This document shows positions 47,201-58,605 of a DNA stretch of 64,000 bases, piece after piece. Made by a program: the position numbers and the translations under genes. The notes under the pieces are model-generated. The model saw only the letters and a list, made by a program, of their open reading frames with translations. It had not been told where the DNA came from and made no database searches. The stretch comes from Dicaeum eximium (lineage: Eukaryota > Chordata > Aves > Passeriformes > Dicaeidae): contig VWZP01005513.1 in NCBI GenBank assembly GCA_013396995.1, forward strand, positions 549,055 to 613,054, written 5' to 3'. Position 1 is the stretch's first letter, and each line of letters starts with the position of its first letter.

Positions 47201-49727
47201 CTCTGCAGTCATTAATAGTTTTTTTCTTTTGCAGCCTCCTAGATGCTCAGACAGTTTTTAGTGTCACAGACCACCACCTAAATGTTGGTGATGCACAGTA
47301 ACCATGATTTTCTTTATAATTCTCATATTTCTTTCCCAAATATGTTACTGGAACTGCTCAGGCATGCCTTGATACTGTATTAAATTTGAAGCAACTTTTG
47401 TTTCAGGAGACACATTTAAAACTAGATAGAAGTACCACATGTTTTATTATAATTAGAATTTGCACTCATGCAAGCTTTGAAAGTTGTCTTTTTTTAAAAA
47501 ATACCTAAATTTGGCTGCTGATGAGTATCATCCTTTTTTTATTTTAAAGAAAGATCTTTGAATATTTCTCTCTGTTCCAATAGCCTATAACTTAGGCTTG
47601 TAGACTATAATGTAATCTTATAGACTGCTTTCCATTTTGTTTTTATTCTAAGTGTTGGGAAGATTAATCAAAAGCAGATTTTTTTTTTTTGCATAGGGTG
47701 CTGATCAAGCCAAGATTCCAAGATTGAATTGTTTAAGAGGAATAAGAATTTCAAACTCCTATCAAAATATTGAAAGAGGATTGAGAAACAAATTTTTCCT
47801 GCTACTGAGATAAGAAGTAAAAATGGCTTCTACATAGCTTCTATATGATCTCGTAGCTGCTGCTAATTTCCCTCTTAGCTGTAAAGTCCATCACTGCTGA
47901 AGAGAGGAATAAAACTGTAACAGGCAGTGTTTGGCCAGAGGAAATGAAAATACAAGTGGGATGGTAGTTATGCATGTGTAATGAGTAGTCAGGGAATTGT
48001 CAAAGTATGATGGCAGAAATGACTTCTCTGAATTTTCAGAACATGTTAGTTATATGAATAAATACATATCCTCTACACAGAGCATATTTTGAAGTCTGCC
48101 TTGTCTCTAAAATTTGAGATATTGTCTGTAATTCGCTATGTTCTCCTTGACTACAGGTTATGCCCCTGGTATCAATATGGGAAGAGCTCTCCTCTGTGCC
48201 TTAGGAATTCAGAGAATGAGCAGAACAGTCACTAACAAGTGACAAATCTGCTGACATTGCAGCTTCAGACACACTCAAACCCAGTCAGCACCTTAAAACT
48301 ACTGCTCTGCTCTTCCCGAGTTTCCAGCATGGTACTTCTGCCATGTTCTCTAGGACTGGCCTTTTCCAGGTGAAACAGGACTTCCAAAGAGAGCTGAGTT
48401 ATTCTGAACTGAGGCTCCTAGCTCATGAGAATGAGAACAATCCTGTTCAAAACACAGAGTTTCTCCAAATGTTGAGCTGGAAGCAACCGTGGGCCTCCTG
48501 GACATGGCTGTGACATCATTGATAAAATAAAGAAAGCAGAGCTACCTTTTTTCATAAAAAGAGGTGACAAATCTTGTTTAAAGCCTTATCAGGGTAGGAT
48601 GTTATGCACAATTCCTTCTATTATTGTTCAAGGGTAACTTTTTTTTTAAGAGTTTTAATGTCTACTTCTGTTTCGTTAATTACTTCTTTAACGAGTGCTA
48701 TAAAGAATACAAACAATTTGGCAAGATCAAAGAATCCCAGATGCTGCTATTGTAAAATGCACAGCAACTGATCAAAGAGCACCCCAATGAATTCAAATAT
48801 AGAGTGGAGGCAAAATAAGAACAAGAAAAAACACTCTTTTATTTGATGTTAGCTTTTAGTGTACTTGAGAAATGGCAGAAAGTGATACAAGAACATAACA
48901 AAAGCTGCTATGTTCTGTCATAAAAACTCATAACTCAGCAGAATTTGGTTGTTTGACCCCAACAGCAGAGGTGTGCATTCTATAATGAAGCATTTGCTAA
49001 CATTTTCCATTTGACATAAAATACTTTAATATAAGTGATGTCACCTAACATGAAGAGGTTGTAATTAGTGAACATGACTATTCCTGAACTTAATTATAAC
49101 CTAAAAATATTATGTAGACAGGAAAAAAATATATAGGGGTGTAAAGCTTAATTGAAAGTCATAAAAATAGAAGTTAATTTAAATTTTAATGTAAGGCTGT
49201 TATTTTCTTATCTTAAAAATGAACATTTTGATTCCATCAAAAATTGAAGTTGTCTATGTCATCACAGTCAAGGATGTGAATAAAGGTTTGCTTAGAATTT
49301 TTCGTTAGTAATATCTTCTCACAGAACATCCTGTGTCTCAAAATTAAGAAATGTGTTGAGAAATACAATTTTGCTGTTCAATAAACAGTTTTCTAAGACT
49401 TTGCATCTGATGAGTTTCAAAATATGTCATTTAGATGGACATCTCTGTGGAAATATGTATCACATATGCTGAATATTGTAACACCCCACCAAATCTCCCC
49501 CATATGAATGACCAAGTCTGTTTACTTGGATTTTTTTTTCAGGGAGTGCACCCACAAGAAAAGAGAAAATCCAGATTTATAAGGTCTACTAGGCAAGAGA
49601 AAGGCTGATTTGAGATGTAGTAGAAAATGTGTTTTGAAATGCCTTTCAATATTCATTCCTAACCTAAATTTTTTTAACTCCTTAATACATTTTTATAATG
49701 CTATCCTCTTTAGCAGTACAAATTTTT
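41231..49727. other. Unique AT-rich DNA, no gene seen
   Basis: The longest stretch with nothing recognised, about 8.5 kb. A9T7 lies near 41263-41278; an A/C-rich stretch lies at 45532-45592; T12 at 47679-47690. The 136-codon minus frame at 41689-42099 includes a poly-Gln stretch from CAR-type codons, but has no recognisable domain or splice context. Between 47.1 and 49.7 kb no frame exceeds 60 codons. A slightly GC-richer part at about 46030-46520 is unassigned. Confidence 0.45.
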
Positions 49728-50195
49728 GAACTGTTTTATTGTTTTACCCATGAAAAAAAATATAAACAAAAAACCCCAAACCAAACCTACCAACCAAATG
49801 AACAAACAACTAAACCCAAAACCCCAAGTGATGCAGAGGCAATGGCTCACTACCTCCCAGCCATAGACCAATGCCAGCCTCCTGGGAAAACCTCACTTGG
49901 GAAAACCAGACTTCCCTCCACCCAGCTCAGACATGACACCACATGGTCTGGGACATCCCCTTGGTCACCTGGGATCAGCTTTCTCAGCTGTGTCCCCTCC
50001 CAGCTTCTTGTGTGCCCCAAGGTTTCTCTCATGCAGGGCAGAGTGAGAAGCAGAGAAGACCTTGGCACTGTTCAAGAGTTGTTCACCATGAGCTGAAAAT
50101 TCCCTTTGTTATCAGCACTGCTTTGGTCACAAATCTAAAATACAGCATCATGCAGGGTGCTATGAAGAAAATTAGCTCCATGCCAATCAGAGTAA
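49728..50195 (-). mobile_element. Reverse LTR of an avian ERVL-type family, 3'-truncated
   Basis: Read on the minus strand it starts near 50195 with TCTGATTGGCATGGAGCTAA then TTTTCTTCATAGCACC. It continues with the landmarks of this LTR: GATTTGTGACC, GTGCTGATAACAAAGGG, AAGGTCTTCTCTGCTTCTCA, CACAAGAAGCTGGGAGGGGA, GGGATGTCCCAGACCATGTG and the T/G-rich tract GGGGTTTTGGGTTTAG. It matches the family at 56694-57149. The final roughly 100 bp present in that copy (ending in TTGCCAGCTGAGG...) is not visible here, so the left boundary is a truncation near 49728 rather than a proper LTR end. Frames at 49698-50096 and 49850-50068 are inside it and are not genes. Confidence 0.82.
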
Positions 50196-51904
50196 ATAAA
50201 GTAATACTACTCAAAGTTCTCTGCTCTGTCGTAAGGAGGATTTTTTTCCTTCAGAATTCAGAAGAATCTTTCTAAATATATGCTTTCAAAGGACTAAGAC
50301 TTTCAAGGAGATCAAAATAAAGTAGATGTTTTTTCCCCCCCAGAATGGTGCCTTGTAGATAATTTTTTTTTTGCCTTGAAGACAAGAGATCAAATTTGGT
50401 TTACCATGGATAACATCATGACATACCAGAGAGAAGATGAGTTCTGAGGAACTGCTAACAAATGATATCATTAAATTACAATTGTAGCTCCCAAAGAACA
50501 GCAAATGATCATATTTTCCAAGTCAACAAACAATTAGAGGTGATTTGGACATGCCAAAAGAATATTCAAGGACATCAAACACAGAAAAGATAATTAATGC
50601 CCATTATGAGAATAATGTTGTTGGGAGCAGGAAGGCAAAGTTTGTGACAAGCAGACTTGCAAAGCATACAGAACAGCAAGTTCAGAAAAGCAAACTGGCA
50701 AGGTGTTCAACACATTTAATAATGGAAAAAGGGATGAAGAGCCAGAAGAAGCAGTTAATTGCATAATACTTTGATTTTTTTTTAACAAGAAAACAATGTT
50801 ATGTTAAGAGACAGAGAAAGAGCAGACTAATTATTAGGGAAAATTTCAAAGCAGAATAAAAGCAGGGTCATAGTTTGAACCAGAGAGGGAAAAAGACAGA
50901 AATAGCCAGGATCACAAGGTCCAACTCAAGGTAAAAGGACTATTTCTTTGGGAATGTCTCCAAATAAATGCACATCTGAAAATAAAAGGGTGATAGAAAA
51001 CCTTAAAAATTATGTTCCAGCTGTTAATCTGGATTTTTTTTTTTAATGTGTGGCTGTCCTAAATTTTGTCAGAGATGCAGGCAAGCTCAGTGATGGATGA
51101 CAATTGATGTTTCTCAGCATGGTTTTCACACTGTTCTTGATTGTACCTGCAAGTGTAATACACTCTTTATTTTTTTAAGCACACAGGTAAGCATCATGTA
51201 GTTTCAAGAGTAATAAACTGTCTAATTTGTCTGTGTATTTCAGTATTCTTTAAAGAATGATCAAAAGGACCTGAGATCACAACCTTCCACTTCTACTTTT
51301 ATGAAAGATGTCTCATACATATCATTCCAGGCAGGAAAATGTACAAAAGTCCTCTGACAAAGCATAAATCCCTTCTGAAAACTTTTCATCCAGTCACTAG
51401 TTTATACTTATACTCTTCATTATGGCCCAGCATTTGACCCCCATTCCCCTATCTGAGTAACTACTTCCATAAGTAATTCCATTTTTTTGGCTGGAATCCC
51501 ATTTAACTCTGCTCCTGACTCACTTGTGAGCCTGACTGCTTACAGCTGATAGCAGAGGATTTAGCATTTCAGCTCATATGTCAAATAGAGTTTGACTGCT
51601 TAACTTTTTTCTTCTTACACACTGTGAAATAACTCCCAGTAGAAAAAGATGCACATGGTAAAGGCTTTGGGCAGGAAAAGAAGTCAAGAACTCACGGTCA
51701 ATTAAATAAATCAAGTACTTTCAAAAAGAGTATTTGTTTTAAAGATAAATTTGGCAACAGTGGAATTGGCCTTCAATAACTCAGTAAAATCCTGGTCAAG
51801 CAGTTTAGCTAGAAAGATAGCAACAGACTGGCAAACTAATTCTAACCTGTAAGGAAAATCAGAGCAAAAGGAACTGTGAAAGTCTTGGGTAAAACGCCGT
51901 AGAA
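50196..51904. other. Unique AT-rich DNA, no gene seen
   Basis: Only small unrecognised frames (50545-50766 plus, 50594-50788 minus, fully opposing one another). Homopolymer T/C runs near 50329-50340 and 50362-50371. Confidence 0.5.
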
Positions 51905-52168
51905 GACCAGCTTGGAAGGTACATCAGGGATCATCTGGTCCAACCTTTCCTGGCAAAAGCATTGTCTAGACAAGATGATGCAGCAATTTGTACAGCTGAA
52001 TCTTAAAACTGTTCAGCACTGGGGAATCTGCCACTTCTCTGGGCAGACTATTCCAATGGCTGATTATTCTCATTGTGAAAAACTCTTCTCTTGTGTCTAA
52101 TCTGAATCTCCCCAGGATTAACTTGTACTCCTTGTCTTACCTGTGGGACTCCTTGTAAGAGGTCTATT
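51905..52168 (-). mobile_element. CR1 LINE fragment, reverse orientation
   Basis: On the plus strand it reads as reversed CR1 3' sequence: GATCATCTGGTCCAACCTTT, CTGGCAAAAGCATTGTCTAG, ACAAGATGATGCAGC, GGGGAATCTGCCACTTCTCT, GGGCAGACTATTCCAATGGC, TGATTATTCTCATTGTGAAA, GAATCTCCCCAGGATTAACT and GTGGGACTCCTTGTAAGAGG. The subfamily differs from the copy at 821-960, so it is a separate insertion. The very 3' terminus (TCATAGAAT-type) is eroded. The 62-codon frame at 51912-52100 is inside the element. Confidence 0.93.
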
Positions 52169-53634
52169 TACTCATTCTGAAATGTCCATTTACTAATTTT
52201 TGATTAACTAAAGCTAGCAAAACAAATTGCTGTCTAAATGAAGTCATGAGAAAAATCCTCTTTAAAGGAAAATGTCTGGAAAAGTAAATAAAATAAAGCA
52301 AATTAGTTGAAAAAAAGAACAAGAAAAAGTAAATGTTCTAATACTTGTCTGGAAAAAAAAAAAGTATGACAGCCTAAATTGTAGTTTGAGTACCTAAAAG
52401 TCCCAGTTTTCCTTCCCAGAATGTTATCAGATGCACTATGACTCTAAATCTTCCCTGATAGCTCACCAGAGGATCTCCAGTTGTGATGCCAGTGATATAT
52501 TTAGGATTCATTCATCCCTAACAGATGCCCATTGATTAAATCACATTTTTATGCTGTTAACACCACTGAACCCGAGGACTGCTTTTATCTGCCAGGAAAA
52601 TCCCCTACAAAAGAGTGAAAAGCGTTTCTTTAACTTCATATGACTTCCCAAGATGCTCTCAGGAGACATCTACAAATCCAGCCCCACCCTTCTGTTCCTG
52701 AGTTACTGGTGGTGAAAGAAAGCTGATGGTACTTTAGGCAGAGAAAAAGAATCTTCTTATCAGTAGTCACAGCTCTGACCCATGCAGCTGCATTGCTGTC
52801 TAAAACATATCGTGCAGGGACTGTTGGGAAAATGCTGCCTTTCCCAGCTGCCTGTTCTCTTTTCCATGCATAGAAGCTTCCCACCTCCCGAGCAGACTGG
52901 TAAGGGATGCTTATCATCCTCTTTGCCTGGTTCCTGGAAAAAAAAACCCAGTGCATGATAGTACCTGGGCCCCAGGCTGGACTGGAAAACCATTACCAGG
53001 GAGGAAATAAAACCTTTTTGGTTAAAACCACAAACAGTCTGAGTTGTTGTGTAAGTTACAGCTCTTTTGTGTCTCAGCCACTGACACACAGATCACTGAC
53101 AAGGAAACCATGAGCTAATTTTACCAGGTAAGCAGGGTAAAAAGGTGAAATGAAGATTTTACATAATTACGCCTTGGAAATTTCCCTTTCTTATTTTGCA
53201 GGTATATTGCTTATTTTTCAGTGATATATAGTCTTCATATCAGTTATCAAGTTGGCTTCTGAAATTCTAATGTTTTTCCTATTCAGCCTAAAAAGTCCCC
53301 ATAAACAACTTTGTTCAGCACCTCAAACTTGGACAGATGTGTTCCTGAAGATATTGATTAGAATATATTATGGCCATTAGCATTGAAACTTCTTAATGTT
53401 AATTTTATTGTAGTTACTTTTTGCTTTCTGAGGAAAAAAGTAAGGAAGATTTAATGAGACTGAAGACAATATTAATAGAAATAATAAAAAGTAATTCTCT
53501 AGTATATTATGTCTATTAATTCTCACAAAATATTATAGATTATATGGAGTTTTTTCCATATGAAAAATTTTTATTGGACATTTATTTTACAAGCACATAA
53601 TCATTTTTAGTAGTTAACAACCTTACATTTGGGG
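52169..53634. other. Unique DNA, no gene seen
   Basis: AT-rich apart from a mildly GC-richer part at 52640-52990 that carries unrecognised minus-strand frames (52636-52956, 52760-53089). A10-11 runs occur near 52352. No repeat family recognised. Confidence 0.5.

Positions 53635-53669
<35 letters not shown>
53635..53669. repeat. A35 homopolymer
   Basis: Thirty-five consecutive adenines, the longest homopolymer in the window, preceded by TTACATTTGGGG and followed by CGAAACCAAAATCAAAATG. I see no AATAAA-type signal close upstream, no recognisable retroposed body and no flanking target duplication, so it is called a simple repeat. Its length in the assembly may be unreliable. Confidence 0.97.
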
Positions 53670-53670
<1 letters not shown>

Positions 53671-56600
53671 GAAACCAAAATCAAAATGTATCATGTTTGT
53701 GGCCATAAACCAGCCTCACAGAAGGCAAAAGAACTATGAGTACATTAAAAATAGTTCCCTTTAGCACTGTTGGCATTTGGCATTATTCTGAAATATATAC
53801 AGTGGCCTCTCTGAGAGCCAAATTTAAAGCTGATGAGCCACTGATGAGGTAACTGTTATGTCCCATCTCTGCTTCCCTTCAATGATGCTTCAAATGGGAA
53901 ATGTAGCATTTTGGGGAGTTTTTTGCTCCAAATGAGATGTTGACTGTCCAGTGGGAAGATAAAGATTCTATTACATGTACTTTAAAAGCCATAAAAGATA
54001 ACCTTAATTGCCTAGCTTACATTTATTTGCACTCACACAATGTCTCCCATTTCCAAGGCTGAGTATGAGCAATTGCCAAGTACATAATTGAAGGAGAGCA
54101 ACGCAATGAGTAAGTGTCAGGTCTAGAACTAGTGAATTCACAGAGAATGTACTGTCTACAGGGAAAAAAAAAAAAGAAAAAGAAAGTTGAATCCTAAAGC
54201 ATGGAGCTGTCAAATGAAGCTGAGGATTTTAAATTACCAGTAATTTTCTTACTGTCTTCAACAGTTGCTATGAACTTTCAACGAGGTGGCACAAAAATGC
54301 CATATTTCAAGTGAAAGCTTGCAACTGTTAAGGTGAACTTTTTAAAGTGTTGCTATTTCATCAAACACTGATTGACTGGAAGCTGCAGCTTTCTCATTTT
54401 ATTCATGTGCAAAATAGAGCACAGCAGAAGCAACATAACCTTTAGCAAACCACCTTTAGTTTATATGTCTGCAGCTCCTCTAACGGTGAAATAACAGACA
54501 GAAGGGATTTTTTCTTTAGGAAAAAAATTGGTTAAGCTGAGATCTGCTTTAGATTCAGGTTTTAGATGCCACAAGCAGATACCCATCAGATCCATAAGGA
54601 GTTCTGGGCCTTTCAATTCAGACAACCAATCTGGAGACATGACCAGCTATGTTTGGTCATCAATAAAATGCAAATAATTAGAAAAAAAATTACTTGGCTT
54701 CAGAGTATGTTTTCCAGACTCAAAAATTGTCTTTGAGTTGTACACAATGGGCCATACTTTCTATGTTTAACTGTGTAATAACAGCAGTAACAATGAGTAT
54801 TCCTTCAGAATTGGCCTTTAGTTACTGTTTGTATCATTCCATGAAGAGTCCTCAAAGTCTCAGTTATAATGACTGCTGGTCATTATTATAGTTAGCAGAT
54901 TCTTCTGACTGTTTGGCTTGAGTTTCTATATAGAACTGGGAGTTTCTATATTCTGTTTCATTCCCTGAACTCTCATCTTTATCCTCTGAAGAAAACTTCT
55001 GAAAAGCAGAAGCTATTAAATATTGAATGCTACTAAACCATAATAGAGCACATCTCTGGGTAGGTGCCTTGTGTCCTTCAAAAACATTCTAATGCAATTA
55101 ATTCAAAATGAATACAAGTTCTGTGAAGCCTGTATTACAATAAATTTGGGGAAGGTCATAACCACAGCTTAATAATAAATTGAAGGAAAAGAAAGAGAAC
55201 TACCTTAATATTTCAACTGAAGGGTTATATCTACAGAATAAATGCAGAGTTGGATCTCAGGCTCTGTTCTATACCTCCTCAAGCAACAAAAAGCTGAAAG
55301 TAAAAATAGAAAAATTCTTCAGTTGACATACTTAAAACAGTAGGAGACTTTTTACAGTTGCTCTTACATCAGTTGCTGAGATTTTTTTCCTCGTTTCTCT
55401 CATTTTTCCACATTCATCAAGGTAATTGTGAGGTTTTTTCCCTTTGATTTTAATTTGATGTCAGTACATTCATTTTTATGTAAATTTCAGTAGAGGTGAT
55501 TGTATCTTCATTTCTCCAACCATCTGGCACACTGGGAAATACAGCAGCATTCAACCCTAATGATATAAATAAGAAAAAATATGGGGAATTTCTGAAGAGA
55601 TTTAAAGAAAAACCCAAAAAACCAAACAACCACCAAAGACATGTGATTATAAACAACAGAAGCTTGTAAATATTTTTATGAATATTTCATGTGAGTTCTC
55701 ATAATTAAAGATTTCTGAAACACTTCTTTATTCAGTAAGGGATCCCTTTCATGCCACTAGCATGTTTTTCCTGTTGATAAATTAACAAGCAGAACTATCT
55801 GCTCCATTTGATGAAGCTAGATGCATCATTGTTCATGACTGAAAACCAAAACACAAAAGTAAAAAGTGGTGATAAGCCATACAATTTGGCACAATTAAAA
55901 AAAAAAAAAACCACCAAAACAGGTTTTATGTTATTTTACACGTATTTAAAAGAAAGAAATTAAATAGCCAAGAAATTACATTAGTTTTCAGCAAATAAAA
56001 TGAATGAGGCTAAAAAAGAATTCACAGTCAGGAATATATTTGTTTTTCAAATTGATCTATGATTTTGTTTTAAACAGGTATTTAATAACTTTTGCATAAA
56101 CTTTTCCAATAATAGACTCTCATAACTACATCAACTTTTACGTTCCTTGTTATTTGAAAATTATAATTCCATATTAAACACAATATTTAAATGAATATAC
56201 AAGATATTTTGTTTTCCTAAGTGAGCCAGTTTTAAATAATTTAGAAAAGGAAGAACTGTGATACCACAGATGCCCTTGCAAATCACAACTGGCTTCAATT
56301 TCCACCCAGGTAGACCAGCATAATTTCCAGGCTCTGGTGTTATTGTTCTGACCTCTTATAATAATGGCACACCACCTAATGCTAATAAATGCAATGCTAA
56401 TGTAATTTTTTGTGGGCTAGACTCAGTGAAAATGCTTTTGGAAAAACAGTGCTGTACAGAATACAAACACACACACACATAAAGCTTGGAAATACCCTTT
56501 CTGAAGCCATTAGTGAAGCTATTGTTCTGTAATCAATTAGAGCTTCTCAATTGCTGTGGAACTTTAAAGTCTCCAGAGAGAAAATTAATTTTCTTACCTG

Positions 56601-56690
56601 GAACTGACTCTGCTCTATTCAAAATCTTAAGATATTTGATTATAGAGTGAAAATCTGGCTTAACCCAAGACTAAACTTTCTTCAATAACA
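53670..56690. other. Unique AT-rich DNA, no gene seen
   Basis: Simple repeats at 54164-54175 (A12), 55897-55910 (A14) and 56467-56479 (AC)n. GAGTTTCTATAT occurs at 54920-54931 and again at 54940-54951. AT-rich but high-complexity DNA at about 56240-56460 looks like it could be conserved non-coding sequence. No coding frame of note. Confidence 0.45.
56467..56479. repeat. (CA)n microsatellite, short
   Basis: Six and a half CA units. Confidence 0.9.
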
Positions 56691-56693
56691 GCA

Positions 56694-57149
56694 TGTACAG
56701 GTTTTGGTTAGGAGAGAGTTAATTTTCCTCACAACAGATATTATGGGGCTGTATTTTTGATTTGGGCTGGAAATGGTGTTGATAACACAGAGATATCTTT
56801 GTTATTGCTATTTTAGTTACTGGCTCTCAGAGACTCAGAGGCTTTTCTGCTTCTCATCCCCCCTCAGCAGGGAGCAGGCTTGGGAAGCTGGGAGGGTTCC
56901 CAGCTGGGATAGCTGTTCCCAGCTGGCCACAGGGATATCCCAGAGCCCATGGGGGAAGTGGGGCACGAATTCTTTGTTTTGTTTGGTTGGCATGTATGTT
57001 TTTTTTTTTCTTTTTTTCTTTTTCCCCCTACTAACCTGTCTTTATTTCAACCCTTTTCCTCTTTAAATTCTCTCTCCCATCCCACTGGGGGAGGATGAGT
57101 GAGTGGCTACGTGTGACTTAGTTGCCAGCTGAGGTTGAAGCAGGACACA
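56694..57149 (+). mobile_element. Solo LTR of an avian ERVL-type family, complete
   Basis: Starts TGTACAGGTTTTGGTTAGGA and continues GAGTTAATTTTCCTCACAAC, ATGGGGCTGTATTTTTGATT, GGTGTTGATAACACAGAGAT, GAAGCTGGGAGGGTTCCCAG, GGATATCCCAGAGCCCATG, a T/C-rich tract (56999-57025), CTGTCTTTATTTCAACCC, CTCCCATCCCACTGGGGGAG and GTTGCCAGCTGAGGTTGAAG, ending in GACACA. This order is that of a well-known avian LTR that I recognise. TAACA occurs at 56686-56690 and 57151-57155, a possible 5-bp target duplication, though three bases on the left and one on the right separate it from the TG...CA ends. No internal retroviral sequence adjoins. The 97-codon frame at 56773-57066 lies inside and is not a gene. Confidence 0.92.
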
Positions 57150-57155
57150 GTAACA

Positions 57156-58294
57156 TACAGAATTGTTGCACAGCAATATTTCCCATTTCTCTTCTGGGAA
57201 AATGCCTTTGTCTCAAATTGGCTTTCTTCCTAGAAAAATAATTTAAATTCAACTATTAAACCAAGGCTTTCAAAAAAAAATATAAATCCTTAAAATAAAA
57301 TTTTAAATCTACACAATTTTCTCATTAGAAATATATGAAAGGTCTAACAGGGTAAGTGGAAAATATAGGGCACAAGAAACAAGATATGGTAATTGAGACC
57401 ATCTGTCCCACTAAATATAAAGCACATTTGCTTGTGGTTTACTGTCTCTCTGATCTTATTGCAGTTCCAAAATTTGACCATTCAAGTAGAGGAAAAAAAT
57501 TTCTGATGCATGACAGGAAAAATTTAGACGTACTCATTTCAAGAGGAGTAGAACATGTTCTTAAATTCTTTCAAGCATGTGGAGAAAAAGAGCAGAGACA
57601 AATGCAAGAATAGCTGATCTTTTCTGGCTGTCTCTTATGTTTGACTATCCTACCACCTTACAGAGCAGCAGCTGGCCTGGCAGTAATTTGGGTGACAACC
57701 CAGCCTATGGACTAGAATTATTTTCTTGAAGCACTCATTGCTGTTATTATTGCTTTTATATCCATTAAGAGAAATTTAGGTCTTACACAGGCAATCACAG
57801 CTGACCATTCTGATGCCATCACAGTGCCAGAAGATTGATACAGTAGGGAACTAAATTCAAGAGCAATGTTGTGAATGTTTTCCCCTTCTCTAACATTTAA
57901 TTTGTTATAATTTTGGTGATACGATCAATAACAACTATACAAATCACAACATTCAAATACTACATTTTTCTAAAGATACTACTATATAATACTACTTTTG
58001 TTTCACTAAAGATATGGTAACATTCACAGTGCCATATTTGCAGAGTTGCTGCTTTGTAAGTCTGAATATAATCACAAAAATCCACACTGGAGTTACTTGA
58101 TTGCTCCTGACAGCGGGTATGGGTTTAATACTGGGGTGTTTGTTGTTGGTTTGCTTTGATTTGGTTTGGTTGTTTCCATCTCTTCCTACTTTCAAGAAAA
58201 TAAGAAAACAGAAAGGGTTATTCAAGTAGAATGTGTATAAATGTTACAGTATATGCATTGTGCATTACTAAATTACTATGTGTAGATATTCAAG
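57156..58294. other. Unique AT-rich DNA, no gene seen
   Basis: An 85-codon plus frame (57356-57613) and a 77-codon minus frame (57992-58225) are unrecognisable. A T/G-rich stretch lies at about 58136-58172. Confidence 0.5.
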
Positions 58295-58460
58295 CATAGA
58301 ATCATTCGAGTTTTAAAAGAACTCTAAGATCATCAAGTCCAACCATTAACCCAGCACCAACATGTTCACCACTAAACCATGTCCCCAGAGTCACATCCAC
58401 ACTCCAGGGATGGGAATTCCACCACTTCTCTGGGCAGCCTAATCCAATGCCTGAAATAAC
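58295..58460 (-). mobile_element. CR1 LINE fragment, 3' end, reverse orientation
   Basis: Plus-strand reading: CATAGAATCATTCGAGTTTT (reversed CR1 terminus), then AACTCTAAGATCATCAAGTC, CAACCATTAACCCAGCACC, ACCACTAAACCATGTCCC, CACTCCAGGGATGGGAATTC and CACCACTTCTCTGGGCAGCC. About 165 bp of 3' UTR on the minus strand, 5'-truncated. The frame at 58372-58596 overlaps it by chance. Confidence 0.95.
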
Positions 58461-58520
58461 TCACTGATGTATACATACTGTATATGTAATATTTACTCAC
58501 TCCATATGCAGCACATCCTG

Positions 58521-58605
58521 TATGTATAGGGACAGAGTGCATGTACATTGTACCATAGATGCAGGCTGTACATTGCACAACATATGCAGAATGCACCTAT
58601 ACATA
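58521..58605. repeat. TG/TA-rich inverted repeat (possible hairpin)
   Basis: A 10-bp arm TATGTATAGG (58521-58530) is perfectly complementary to CCTATACATA (58596-58605). A shorter inner match (TGCAT) and a repeated TGTACATTG motif lie in the 65-base loop. The structure sits just right of the CR1 copy in low-complexity TG/TA sequence, so chance or a decayed microsatellite is the likely origin. Confidence 0.6.

Noticed and set aside
53400..53669. Processed pseudogene with a poly(A) tail
   Set aside because: No polyadenylation signal near 53610-53634, no recognisable transcript sequence and no flanking duplication.
49728..57149. A provirus bounded by the two ERVL-type LTRs
   Set aside because: Opposite orientation, and the interval is unique DNA plus a CR1 fragment.
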